Of a stretch of DNA of 64,000 nucleotides, positions 23,162-34,482 are shown in pieces. Each line of letters starts with the position of its first letter. Position 1 is the stretch's first letter. The position numbers and the translations under genes were made by a program. Source of the stretch: Climacium dendroides (Eukaryota > Streptophyta > Bryopsida > Hypnales > Climaciaceae); assembly GCA_950106755.1 (NCBI GenBank), contig OX467084.1, positions 5,332,001 through 5,396,000 of the forward strand. The letters are read 5' to 3'. Under the pieces are notes generated by a model. The model did no database searches and was not told the origin of the DNA. It saw nothing but the letters and a program-made list of their open reading frames with translations.

Positions 23162-23410
23162 CACTAAATAGTGAAATTAGGTTGCCTTAATAATTAGGTT
23201 GTCTTACTCAGGAAAGTTACCTCATGACTCACCACTTCTCCAGATGGAGGCACAAGCAATTCTTTAAACCCAAGCCATGAACCAATGCACCAACCCATGC
23301 AACACACATGGCTCCTACATTAGTGCATCCTTCTACAGAAATTGTACATATTTATATATTGTAGAATGTCGAGAAATTAATGTGGGTCAACCTAATTTCA
23401 CTATTTAGTG
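23162..23410 (+). mobile_element. Short inverted-repeat element, CACTA...TAGTG ends, TA flanks
   Basis: The left end CACTAAATAGTGAAATTAGG and the right end CCTAATTTCACTATTTAGTG are exact inverted copies. Dinucleotide TA lies on both sides. The ends resemble CACTA elements, but the flanks do not give a matching 3-bp duplication. A TA target would instead suit a mariner-type MITE. It is 249 bp and non-coding. Confidence 0.6.
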
Positions 23411-23412
23411 TA

Positions 23413-25511
23413 GTGCATCTGGCTTGGCATGTCCTAGATACTTCCGCAACCTGAAGGAAATAAATTCTTGCTCTGTATTAGACGTTAATGAGTCAACCTC
23501 ATGTGCATTGCTTCTTGCAGCTAGATCTGAGTCACCAACATCCTCCACATTAGTTTTCATGATTATTTGTATCAAAATGCATGCAGAAAGATGACTAAAT
23601 GTTCTCTTTGTGTAATTTGATTAAAATATACTTCATAAAAAAATGGTGAAATTTTTTCTCTATCTTCGTTCCCTTCATAATGATGGCAAGCTTTAGGTGG
23701 GTCACAACTATTGGTTTAGTGAATGTGTATAGTACTCCAAATTTGACAATGGAGTCCTGTTTTATTTAACTTAATAGTACAAAGAATTTTTATTCTAGTT
23801 GGTTGAATTGAACAACCTAGTTAATTTAATAGTACTTGTATTCATGTACTAATGTAATTATGATTTTTATGTACTATATAATGATCCTCACCAGAGTTCA
23901 TCATGGTGTGCATAACCTTTATAAGGTATTTTAACAAGTTAATTGGTACATAGAAGTGATAGAACAATTTAATAGAATAAAAGGTTATTATAATGAACTT
24001 CAAAAAATTCATATAAGATACAGACATAATTATATAAATGTGTCATAGAAATTGTACTTGTCACAGGTCACATAGCCTTAATAATATAGCCTTGTCAAAT
24101 ATTTCCAAAGAATTTTCCAAGGGGTCATTGACTTCATTCTAATCCTAATAGATGATTTTACAAAAATTGATTCTATTGTAATCAACTTGGAACTTAGGGT
24201 TTATATTGTACTTGATGTGAATTTTCTTTAGTTTTCTTCAAGGATTCCAATTTTCTTTTACATACTAGTGGTTGGCGCTTGCTATGCTATGCAATCATCA
24301 TTAGAGTTTTATAAGAATTTTTATGTATTAGATAGAATGCAGAACAAAAATTTCAATAAATCTTCAAGTAAAAATGACTAAAATCTTTGTATAATTTTTT
24401 TTATAAGTAAGCATATATTGAAATGTACAATAGATATTTATTGAATGATGAATGAAACATATGCAATGGTAAATACTATAAAAAATGCATATACATTAGA
24501 ATGCATTAGAAATTTGACTCCATTGTTACAAAAAATGGCAACCCAAATTGAAGAATTGAAATGAAAAACTTATAAATCTCAAAAACTTTGATTGTTGTGA
24601 AATCCAAAAATCACTTCAATTGAATAAATTTCTCAAAATCATTTGGTAGTAGCAATAGAAAATTGAAATCATGAAAGCTCAAAGCTCACAAAAGCACAAA
24701 ATCATAGAAGTGCAAAGAAGTGTAAAGCCAAGAGAAGCAATGGATTTGCTACCTCTATAATATCATCCTACGGATCCTCTTTAATATCACCTTAATTGCA
24801 ACAACTATATTATTTCTATAATATCATCCTTTGTAAAAAATGATATTACAAAAGTGATTGCAAACTACTACTCTATTTTTGTAATATCACATTGTGTGAG
24901 AATACAATTTCTATGTATGCATGATTGAAAATGTTTTTATGAAATATTTAAAATAATTATTTTAAAGACTTATTGAAATCATTATCATGCATTCTATTCA
25001 AATATATCAAAATTTGACTAATATGTGATACAATGAATGCGTAGCATAGCAAGCACGAGCCCCTAGTATTAATGGTAGCATTTGTGATATTACAAAGGGA
25101 GTTATGATTTTAGTAGTATGATGATTTAAAGAAATTATAGCTACAACTAACTAACTCAAACCCTAATTGAGATAAAAGTAGATTTAAGATCATTTCGGAA
25201 CAGTCTAAGTAAGGTTCAGCAAGATGGGATTGCATGTGCAGTGCCGGAGCTTGGAATGCTAAAATTGTGGTATGAGCTTCTCGATTATAAGAAATTGTAA
25301 GTGTTAGAATTCAGGGTTTTTTTTTCTGGCGATTTGTCGCTACTGCCAGACGATTTTAGCCTATTTGAATTAATCCTTCCATAAATGCGCCACTAGTGTG
25401 AGGGCATGCAAGCCTCTACTGTTCCCAAAAAAAATTGTTAGAATTTGGCTTCCAAGTTTGGCTTCGTATGCAATGAACCTTGCTAAATCACATGCTAGCT
25501 TAACGTGCTAA
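23413..25511. other. AT-rich intergenic DNA
   Basis: No gene seen. The segment 24,740-24,900 has repeated 'ctataatatcatcct' words, a weak tandem pattern. Confidence 0.4.
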
Positions 25512-25513
25512 TA

Positions 25514-26089
25514 CTTCCTTTGTCCCAAAATAAATCCAGGGTTTCCTAGAAATGGCTAGTTTAGTACATGAGTAGCTCCTATTTTCAAAGGATTTTGAAG
25601 TTACTTTAACTTCTATTAAATCCCAACAAGCGTAAAAGAATGAAAGTCGACAATGAAGTGGCACATGTTGAAAACAGGTAGCAAAATCAACAAATTTTAT
25701 TCCTTTTTGGAACTACTCAAGTGGTATTAATTTTGATCATTTTCTAAGCAATGTTGGTGCAATGATGTCCATTGATGTCCTTTGTATTCAATTTTGACAA
25801 TGTCCTATAATTCAAGTCTAGGAAATTCTCAACAAGAGATTTGTTAGTAGCAATTTTGTATAATTGTCGATTGAATTCTTTGTCTTTGGTTGCTTAAAGG
25901 TTGTGTTTCAACTCCCTTTGTAGGGATTGAATTGCTATATAGTCTCTAAAGCATAATATGTATAGATTCTTTTGCTTCAAGGGGTTTGAACTAACTTTAG
26001 TTGTCCCCAAAGTTGTGGAGAGCTAATTTTGAATTTAATTTGGGACAATTATATTTGGAAATCCTAAATTTATTTTGGGACAGAGGGAG
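25514..26089 (+). mobile_element. Stowaway-type (Tc1/mariner) MITE, TA target
   Basis: The right end reads TTTATTTTGGGACAGAGGGAG-TA, whose complement is the classic plant Stowaway terminus CTCCCTCTGTCCCAAAATAA. The left end TA-CTTCCTTTGTCCCAAAATAA matches it with two changes. TA flanks both sides. At 576 bp it is long for a Stowaway and has no transposase frame. Confidence 0.82.
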
Positions 26090-26091
26090 TA

Positions 26092-27959
26092 TTATTTTAT
26101 AGACCTAGATTGATGTATATTGATGGCGTGCATTGTATTTGATTTATTTAGGTGGTACATAAGGTAACTAAACCTAAAATAGTACAAATATGCTCTATGG
26201 TATAACCGATATGTTTTGGAAAATAAACAACAATTTTTGTACATTGGTAAAGGACTATGGATCAAAATGCAATTATACAAGTGGCTCCATAACTTTTGGA
26301 CACATTGTGAATTAGTTACAAATTTTCAAAGATACAAGATCTAGGGTGTTAAAAGTGTCATGTAAGTGATGCCAAAATGCATTTGATGCACATGAAGAAA
26401 TGACACTAGAAAGGAAGTTAAAATAACAAAAAATTTGTCCAAAATTTTCCACTTTTAAGGTTGTCACCTCCATACTACTATAAATAGAGCTATATACTAC
26501 TCAAAATTCACCTAACACTTGTCCTTGTCATGCACACCAATTTGGATATCCTCCCTATTCATTTTTCCTTAAAAATGGGGGTCAATTTTGAAGAGTGGTC
26601 TATTTTAGGTGTAGTTATTATATAAAGAGCTCACAATTCAATTATTGTCAATTTTGTTAAAGGTTTAACATTGCAATATGTATGAATTTATATTTCAAGA
26701 GAGGTGTTTTGAAAGGTGACAATGTAATGGAGTATTGTCAACTCCACAAAATTAACATTTTGACCTTAACTTGAATGCCATAGAAGTGGTCATTAGAAAA
26801 AAATTGGACCCTGAAAGGAACTATGAGTCTATGGACAGTGGAAACAATAGGGAATAGTATGCCAAAAAAAAATGAAATGATAATTAATTTTTGGCCGGCA
26901 AATTGGAAGGCTTGATTAGTGTGGGACAATTCACTTTAATAAATTTTTAAATATTAAAAAAGTATTAAAAAGTTAATATTAAAATAAATACAAAATTATA
27001 ATTTTTAAAGCTGATTTGAGATGAATGCGACCACATTAGATTACTAATTTTGAATTTATTATTATCATATATTATTATATATTATATATTATATATTATA
27101 TATTATATATTATATATTATAATTAAAATCTTAAAATTTTTTATTTTAAAAATATTTTTTAAATGTGGTCACTATTCATCATTGATGATGAATAGTTGTA
27201 GCAATTGTCCCTCACAAGGGTTGTGAGTTCCATTGAAGGGAACTTTCACTATGAAGTAGCCCCTTTGAGGGCTCATTTTTTTCCTTTTGGAAATTTCAAG
27301 AAATCCACACTTTCCAAGTCTTCATTTAACAAATTGATCTTCAATCCTCAATCACAATCTGCTCAACCATTGGTACTTTAACCCTTAAGCCCTCCAACAT
27401 TCAATTTTTAGAAAATGAACACATTCATATTCTTGTTTCTTTCTCATTATTTCTTGGACAAAAGTCATTCTAATTTGTGGAGATACTTTATCAAGTTCTT
27501 ATCCTATCTAATGGTTGGATTTGGTGTTAGTAGAGTACACATTTTTCTAAAATTACAAATGTGGAAGCATGTCAAGCGAGTGGTTAACCAAGCCATAATT
27601 GCATTAGTTGTAGTTCAAAATTGGATTTGCAAAAAAAAGGTCATCGATTTAAAAAACATGAATTTCAAAAAATCACCATGTCAAGAGAAACTCATTTCAA
27701 ATTCATTCCAACAAGTTTGCGAACTCAAAAACCATAATATTTTGTTTGTAATTGAATTTTGAAGGAATTTTAAAATTTCCCTTTCAAAATTTATAAAAAA
27801 AGTTTTTGTGATAGCTTTGGTGAATCTAATCATGTGGTTGGAATCTAAAACTCTAAATCTACAACTTCTATTCATAGATCAATTCCAAATATTCTTCCAA
27901 ATAGTACTTTATAATGATTTTTCCCAAATCGACCATTCTGGAGATGACTCTGGACGTTC
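26092..27959. other. AT-rich intergenic DNA with a TATTATA-rich microsatellite
   Basis: A simple-sequence tract of TATTATA(TAT)n lies at 27,058-27,120. A frame at 27,415-27,762 (115 aa) is rich in F, L, K and N, as expected for chance frames in AT-rich DNA, and I do not call it a gene. Confidence 0.4.
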
Positions 27960-28244
27960 AGGGCTTCAGAACATTCAAACCCATTTTTCAAGCTCCAGTT
28001 TCAAATTAGATATTTTTTTTTGACACAGGTAAACAAGCTTTATTTGAACACAGCAGATTAAAAACTCCTCTTTCAGGTTTGAGAACTGCGAAAGGCTCCA
28101 ATTTTTAGATGGGTGACACAAAACTACTCAGATATTTCCTCAAAAATCCAGCCTTTGCTGTGCCTGCCAATCCAGTAAAATTCGGCCATTGTGAGAATTA
28201 TGGGGTCTAGATGTTCTTTGGAAACAATTAACCACCAGTTGAGT

Positions 28245-29099
28245 TTACAATCCTTTCCTCCACCCAGGTGGCAGTTGCTGATCTGCTCGATCCAACCGCA
28301 CTTGCAGCCTTACAAGGTGTTCCCCCATTTGCATTCCCCTCTCGAACAGCTGCCGCTCTCTCGCCTGATTCGCTTCAGCCTCTCGAACCAACACCAAGTT
28401 CCTTCTCTCCAGTTCGTTCATTCGGCCGTCCCTCTGCAACTTCTGGTGTCTCTCAAGGAATTGCTGCCAGTCTTTCTGCTCAAGCTGTCGTCTCAAGACA
28501 CCAATTTCTCGTTTTAAAGTTTCCTTCTGAGCTAGCAAATCGATTCCCATCATCTCTATATCGTGTGCTCGGTCTATTTCGACATTAAGCGCATAACTTA
28601 GGTCGCTTATTGACCTCTGGTATCCAGCGAGCACAGAGCCTGGAGTGACAGAGAATAAATCGTACGCGTCAAAGCCCATAGCGTCGTCCGCGCTTGCAGT
28701 AGCCGTGTCGACCAAGAGTGGATTGCGCGGGCGTGGTGGGAAACTTGGTGAAGCTGCAGTCTCACCAGGATGGCCGTTGCCGTTGCCGTTGCCGGGTTCT
28801 TCACGAGCTCCTCCACCACCGTAGAGAGGAATGATGTCGAGGTCTCTTTGTAAAGTGTATCTGCAAACTGGGCATGACTTCGGCCGGTTTTCGAGCCACT
28901 GGTAAATGCATGGCCAACAGAAGACGTGACCGCACGAGGTCGAAATCGGATCAGTCGGGGGCTCCAGGCAGATGAAGCACTTCAGTACATTTGGTAGGTC
29001 AGCATCGATGATGCTGTCGGTGGTGGATGACAGAGTCGATTGCAAGTCTCCTTCCATATCGATCGACCAATCAACTTGGACGCGATCAGTGCTCGTCAT
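28245..29099 (-). CDS. RMA/RNF5-like RING-finger E3 ubiquitin ligase, intronless
   Basis: A 284-aa protein in a single frame. A C3HC4 RING occupies residues 41-79: C41-x2-C44-x11-C56-x-H58-x2-C61-x2-C64-x11-C76-x2-C79. It is followed by the RMA-type trailer DLDIIPLYG. This family passes ubiquitin from an E2 to substrates, often in ER quality control. Residues about 100-150 are a Gly/Asn/Pro-rich linker. From about 160 to 275 the chain is rich in E, R, Q, L and K with heptad-like spacing (IDLLAQKETLKREIGVLRRQ, ERHQKLQRDGRMNELERRN), suggesting a coiled coil. The C-terminal membrane anchor usual in RMA proteins is absent; the end is PPGWRKGL. A broken inverted duplicate lies at 36,502-37,353. 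The start is supported by the duplicate, which keeps the same ATG-ACG context. Confidence 0.93.
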   Translation of the reverse strand: MTSTDRVQVDWSIDMEGDLQSTLSSTTDSIIDADLPNVLKCFICLEPPTDPISTSCGHVFCWPCIYQWLENRPKSCPVCRYTLQRDLDIIPLYGGGGAREEPGNGNGNGHPGETAASPSFPPRPRNPLLVDTATASADDAMGFDAYDLFSVTPGSVLAGYQRSISDLSYALNVEIDRAHDIEMMGIDLLAQKETLKREIGVLRRQLEQKDWQQFLERHQKLQRDGRMNELERRNLVLVREAEANQARERQLFERGMQMGEHLVRLQVRLDRADQQLPPGWRKGL

Positions 29100-29339
29100 T
29101 CTTAATACTCCTCACCAGTTCTGTACTTCTTCACTTTTGCTAGATGTAAGTACTTGTACAGAATGAGGAGTAAGTTGGCACTCAGCGTTAAAGAGTGTTG
29201 TTGATGAGGATTTGAGAAACAACTGTAGGCCTACTTTTGGACCAAATTCACATTGCAAACATCCCTAACTCCAAGTGCAAACATATTTTTATGCACACAT
29301 GGTGAGTTCAAATGCACATTAACCTCAAATGATTATATC

Positions 29340-31320
29340 CTTTCCTCTTTATATACTAGTCTATCTTGTATTGTTGCCATAGTCAAAAGTAAAAGCAAAA
29401 GCAAAAGTAAAAGTATTTAATTCAAAAGTAACTTTAAAAAATCACAACTTTCACATCGTAGGTCTAAACATCACAAAATGAAGCCCATGCACCCCTATTT
29501 AGAGAGAGCTTTCCAACAATGCCAAGAATTGAAGAATGTAATCAAGAGATGCATGGTTCAAGTCTTCTAGAAATTTCAATTTAACAAACAAATCAAACAA
29601 ATAGCCTAATTTATGTATGCATTAGTGTGCCATTGTCATAGTCAAAATAAAAGTAAAAATAATTTTCTAATTCATTAAACCTTTGAAATTCAATGACTTT
29701 CACACCATAGTGTGAAGTTGGGATCTTGGTATCAATAGAAAGCTTTACACACAAAGGAGTGCAAGGGCTTTGTTTTGTGGCATTTGGACATGTGATGTGA
29801 AAGTTATATTTTTTCTATAATGAAAGATAATTTAATTCAATTTGTGAATTCATTAAAAATTTTGAAATTCAATAACTTTTATACAATAGGTGCAAACGTC
29901 ACAAAATAAATTGTGTGCACCTTTCTTTGCAAAGAACTTTCGAGTGGTACCAAGAATGCTATAGATGTCTCATGGTTTCTTAGATTTCAATGTATAAAAT
30001 AAAACAATTTTTTTTTAATTTAAGGTATGGATTTATTGATTATTATAATGATGATGATCATTTAATTATTTAATTAAAAAATCTATAACTTTTACACTAA
30101 AGTTCCAAAAGTCATGAAATTGGCATGAATAAAAAAGTTTCTACATGTTGGAGGGTGATTGCAAGAAAATCTGACCCTATTTTGCATGACAATTGAAGTA
30201 TTGAAGTTGTCATCAGCCATAACTTTTGGAAATGAAGTTGATGTACTTGAAATTTTTACTAAAGATGTCTAACTTAGAAGTCATAAGATTCTTTATTTTT
30301 TAGAAATTTTGAAAAAAAATTATAATAAATTTTAATTTAACTAATTTGTCACACTTTGTAGTTTAGGATTTTTTTAGTCTATGGAGTATCTAAAAATAAT
30401 GGTATAGACTTGAAATTTTTGTAGGCTATTTCCACACTAGGTGGACGTGTGTCTACTAAAGGAAACTTAAAAAACATTATTTATGTCTTCTATATGTGTG
30501 CTAATAGCATGGTTGTCATACTAGACAAGTTACTATTCATTTTTCGTCTTGAAGGACGAGTTACTATTCATCAAATGTACTTGAGAGGTACATTTGATGA
30601 ATAGTAACTCGTCCTAAAGTACAAGAAATGAATAGTAACTTGTCCAGTATGACAACCATGGCTAATAGAGCTCCCTTGAGTGCGTACTTTCGAACATTAA
30701 AGATGGTTTTGAGATTATTCTTTTGGTTAAATCTCTTCATCATAAAGTCCTCTCAATTGGCCAATTCTTTCTTAATAATTATTTTTTCCTATTTTTTACA
30801 AATTAAAATGTCAAAATACCTATTTTCTTGAGAGTTTGCACTTTTCTAGTTCTCCTACTTAAAAAATCTTTCTATACTTTTCCTTCCTTGGGTATCTTCT
30901 TCTTAAAGGTGCATACATTGGATATATTTTTCATATTAAATTTTTCTTTTCTAATTTTAAAGAACTTTTGAAAAAATCATGAGTATTGTACAAAATGCTA
31001 CCAAAACTATTCATCTTTTTTGCAACCACCTAGGAGTGCAAGGGCTTTGTTTCATGGTATTTGAACATGTGACGTGAAATCATAGTTTTTGAAAAATAAA
31101 AATAATTTAAATCAAATTTTGAATTAATAAAAACTTTGAAATTCTATAACTTTCACACCATAGGTTCAAACGTACAAAACAAAATTTGTGCACATCTCTT
31201 TGTGAAGAGCTTTCCAACAATACCAAGAATGCCATTGGAAATCTCACCGTTTTTTAAATCTCAACATATCAAACAAACAAATAAAACAAATAAAATAAAC
31301 AATCTAATGTAAGGTATAGA
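29340..31320. repeat. Diverged repeated modules inserted in the duplication arm
   Basis: The module 'ccaacaat(g/a)ccaagaat' preceded by 'acttt.acacca(t)agg' occurs near 29,450-29,535, 29,870-29,960 and 31,130-31,240. The module 'gtgcaagggctttgttt' followed by 'acatgtga' occurs at 29,761 and 31,037. This interval is absent from the right arm, so it was probably inserted after the duplication. Confidence 0.5.
30508..30660. mobile_element. hAT-like foldback MITE (153 bp), 8-bp TSD GCTAATAG
   Basis: The whole element is a near-perfect palindrome. CATGGTTGTCATACTAGACA at the left equals the complement of TGTCCAGTATGACAACCATG at the right with one change, and pairing continues to a short centre near 30,585. 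Exact 8-bp direct repeats GCTAATAG flank it (30,500-30,507 and 30,661-30,668). Eight-base duplications are typical of hAT elements. It shares its termini with 32,532-32,820. Confidence 0.85.
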
Positions 31321-31632
31321 CATAGAGCAAGGAAACTAATGTAAGGGAAGCAACCCATTTTTGACCACTTATGTAGATATAGATATTTGCAAGGTAGGTT
31401 TGAATAGTGGAAAAAAATTTCCATGTGCAGAAATAGAATTCATAAAGTTTCTACAATTTTTTAGATTTTTATTTCTCAAAACATAATTACTACAAATTTT
31501 TTATTTGAAGATTGTAGCCCACCTATACTTGCCTTATAAACCTTCTTATTTTTGACCAAGGGTTGGTTGGAATATTGAGAGTCTTGTCGCAAATCATAAT
31601 GTGCCACAACTATGCTAGGAACTATGTCATAA

Positions 31633-32215
31633 TTAACCCTAAAGTTCTAAAGCCTTTTTCCATCAAAATTTATTTAAAATTGTCATTTCTATTGCAAAGA
31701 GCAAAAAATTTTAAAATTATTTTTTTACACATCTAACTGTAAGATCTTGTACTACGCTAGTATAAAAATGCGTGGAAAAAATTTCAAGAATTTTGACCTT
31801 CTAGATTTCAAGATATTTGCATTTAAAGTGATAAATTCAAGATTTTCTTAGGAAGATGCTTAGATTGCTTGAAAACTAAGATTGTCTATAACTTTCTCAT
31901 CACTAGTCCAAATGAATTGAATCAAAGCTTGACAAGTAGACAAAAATATAATTTTTGAGAAAAAAATGAAAAATGAATAAATTTAACTTTTTGTGATTTT
32001 TACTGGACTATCCTTTGAGTTGCTTTTTGAACTCATGGTAGCATAACTTTTGTTTCTGGGCACCAATTGAAGTAAAAATTAATATTCCCAAAAAGCTAAA
32101 TTGATTTCCTATCTTCAAAAAAAATTCCAAAAAATCATATCAAAAATTGAGATCACACAAGCCTATCCAAAATCTCAAAAGCTCCCTATAAGGACTTTGG
32201 GACTTTAGGGGTTAA
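31633..32215 (-). mobile_element. TTAA-type element, subfamily A, internally deleted
   Basis: Ends are TTAA-CCCTAAAGTTC and GGGACTTTAGGGG-TTAA. The interior matches 47,729-48,645 in reverse orientation ('gaagatgcttagattg' against 'caatctaagcatctt', and the 'agatcttgtac' block). It is 583 bp against about 930 bp for longer copies. Confidence 0.65.
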
Positions 32216-32531
32216 TCAACGTCAATTACCTCTCTTACACCACCCTATAGTACTAGAATGGGGTGTTGATCAAGAATGGATTGCCTTCCATAACGTACAG
32301 GAGGTTCCCTAATGCTCTAACGCATTCAAATTTCCAAATCGCTCTAATAGATTTTCTAACCAATCAGTGAATCAAGAGATAGTCAAATATGTGATTTTAG
32401 CAACAAAGTGTTGTAATTGTCCATAAAGATTTGAGTGGTGTAGGCCAAGGTTTCTTTTTGGCTTTCTAGTACCAAATTGCAACAAAAAAAAATAATTTGA
32501 CCAAAAAAATGCCAAATAACTTGGATGAAAT

Positions 32532-32820
32532 CACGGTTGTCATATCAGACAGAATCTTACTGTTCACGGACGAATCGGGCAAATCAGGGTTGACTGACTG
32601 CAAACTTTGAAGGTCAATAACTTTTGAAAAAATTATCCAAATTGGGCATATGAGATGTTTTTCGGCATCTACAAAAATTGTAAATGCCGAAAAACATCTC
32701 ATATGCCCAATTTGAATAATTTTTTCAAAAGTTATTAGCCTCCAAAATTTGCAATCAATCAACCCTGATTCGTTCGATTTGTTTGTGAACAGTAAGATTC
32801 TGTCCGATATGACAACCGTA
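32532..32820. mobile_element. hAT-like foldback MITE (289 bp), 8-bp TSD GATGAAAT
   Basis: The left arm begins CACGGTTGTCATATCAGACA. The complement of the right end begins TACGGTTGTCATATCGGACA, and the arms pair over about 135 bp around a centre near 32,675 (the 'gccgaaaaacatctcatatg' segment is fully complementary). The direct repeat GATGAAAT flanks it (32,524-32,531 and 32,821-32,828). Termini match the smaller element at 30,508-30,660 but the inner arms differ. A transcript would fold into a long double strand. Confidence 0.85.
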
Positions 32821-33639
32821 GATGAAATCACCAAATTATGAATGAAAATCAAATTGTAGACATGTAATACATGCTAATGTGATAATTTCATTCAATACGT
32901 AGATGAATATTGAAATTTGAAGCACCACTATGACATTTGTATCGCCTCTTTGGCACTTCTTAAAAATTAAAAATAAAGCCTTGGTGTAGGCCTCGGTAGT
33001 GAGATTCGACGTCACTCGTTCTTGTTTAGTCTCGGCAGTCGGGATTGTGTAATTTGGTTTGGTGCATTCAAAATAAGTCTTGGTTGTACATGTTTTTTTT
33101 TTTAAGTCTTCAGCAATTAGGAGGTGGATGATTTTAGACCCCTACACCATTTCAACTTCAAAGTTTCATAACTAATTCCACAAAGTTCCAAAATATATGA
33201 AACGACTTGGATTAGATGCCAATTCCACTGGTCTTTCAAGAAAAATTTACGGAAAAATATTTCAAGTGAGCGTCACCTCCCCAAAATTCAGTTTCAGCTC
33301 TTCGGTGAGCAATTTATAGAATTCCTACCTTAGTTGTTGAGAATTCAATGAACTGTTAGCTGAGATCGAAATCCTATTTGTGAAGTTGGCAAAATTGGAG
33401 AAATTGGGGAGCCTTTTCCATACGACTGGGGTAAATCCCAATTATGTACCAATTATAACTTGTTTCTCACTTCAATCTCACAATTTTTGCACTCTGAACA
33501 CTATCATAACAAATATGACCATAAGTAGTATATGTCCAAGCATTTTGATCAGTACGTTTAAGTAGGCATTTGAATCATAGCATGAAGTATGAACTGAATT
33601 GATGATCATAATTTGTGTAAATGGATTCTTTGAACGCAC

Positions 33640-34353
33640 CAAAATTGTGAGGTTGAAGAGGCCAGGCTCTGCAAACTTATAGGCATAGATCTGATCTTTC
33701 AATCGATCGACGGAAACATCACCAAATTCACAACATCCTAACGAATATATACAGCCATCTTTTGATATGTTGTCCCAGGTCTGCTGCCTCCGGATCGTCT
33801 AGAAATGTAGTCGGAATCACAGACTAATTAACTCAACTGGTGTACGAGCTTGCACTCCGCATCCACCACCATTTATTTCACCTGAAGTGATCAAGTAGAC
33901 AGGTTTATTGCAGACCAATTGGTTTTATCCAAAAAAAACTCGAACCAGTGCACTAATTAAAAGATGTAGTCTCAAAATTGCATCAGGTAGCATATCAAGT
34001 AAAACATGAACGTGTGTGCGAAACCCTAAACTACCAATGGTAGATCGCTAGCATGGAATTCCAAATGTCTAGCTCCACGAACATCCTTAAACACAGAAAA
34101 TATACTAGGCTCCTTCCTCCGAGAAAGTGAACGTACTAGCTGCATGCACCGTTGCCTGCTCAAGCAGTGATATAAGTCGCTCCTATGAACATAAAGTTTC
34201 AGCCATGTAATTGCAGGACTGCAAATCTCCTTGAGCTCTTCAAGCCACAGGGGAACTCGATGTAGCCTACCCCTGGGGAAATATCAGCCACCTTGACATC
34301 CTTGATATCGTCGTCCTGTCCATTTATTGCAAATATCACTCGATTCCGGCTTG
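33640..34353 (-). CDS. Candidate two-exon gene piece, unrecognised
   Basis: An exon candidate at 34,353-34,271 follows an acceptor (..aacctgcag) and reads SRNRVIFAINGQDDDIKDVK then VADISPG before a donor GTAGGC. A second candidate at 33,780-33,640 follows ..aggcagcag, reads TWDNISKDGCIYSLGCCEFG then ..SVDRLKDQIYAYKFAEPGLFNLTIL, and ends at a donor GTGCGT. The two join in phase 0. Alternatively the first exon runs through to a stop at 34,199. Upstream and downstream exons were not found, and the 3' side meets the duplication boundary, so the gene may be truncated. I recognise no family. This is inferred from reading-frame composition and splice-like motifs only. Confidence 0.3.
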
Positions 34354-34482
34354 CTGCAGGTTAAACACAATTAATCAGTTTCCATTACTGGATTGGGCAG
34401 TTTTCCACCGCCTACCAAGAATGTCATTCGCAAGCCATGTTTCCTTTGATAACTAGGACCTGTCTAGGTTCGAGATTTACAG

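Larger units (their letters stand above)
27960..33400 (-). repeat. Left arm of an inverted segmental duplication
   Basis: This arm carries the intact RING gene. Blocks matching the right arm (36.0-37.7 kb, inverted) occur in order. They are the RING gene and its 3' flank (27,975-29,160), the 'gagttcaaatgcaca' block (about 29,300-29,350), the 'agagcaaggaaact' block (about 31,325), the 'aacgtacaggaggttc' block (about 32,292), the 'cctcggtagtgagattc' block (about 32,990) and the 'gagaattcaat' block (about 33,340). The gaps between blocks are filled by later insertions, including the elements at 30,508, 31,633 and 32,532. Confidence 0.7.

Noticed and set aside
27415..27762. 115-aa plus-strand frame
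   Set aside because: Composition (F, L, K, N, I) is that of random AT-rich DNA and no motif is seen.
27975..28025. A-run after the RING gene suggesting a retrogene poly(A) tail
   Set aside because: Similarity between the two arms continues past the A-run into 'ggagcttgaaaaat', so the A-run is internal to the duplicated segment.
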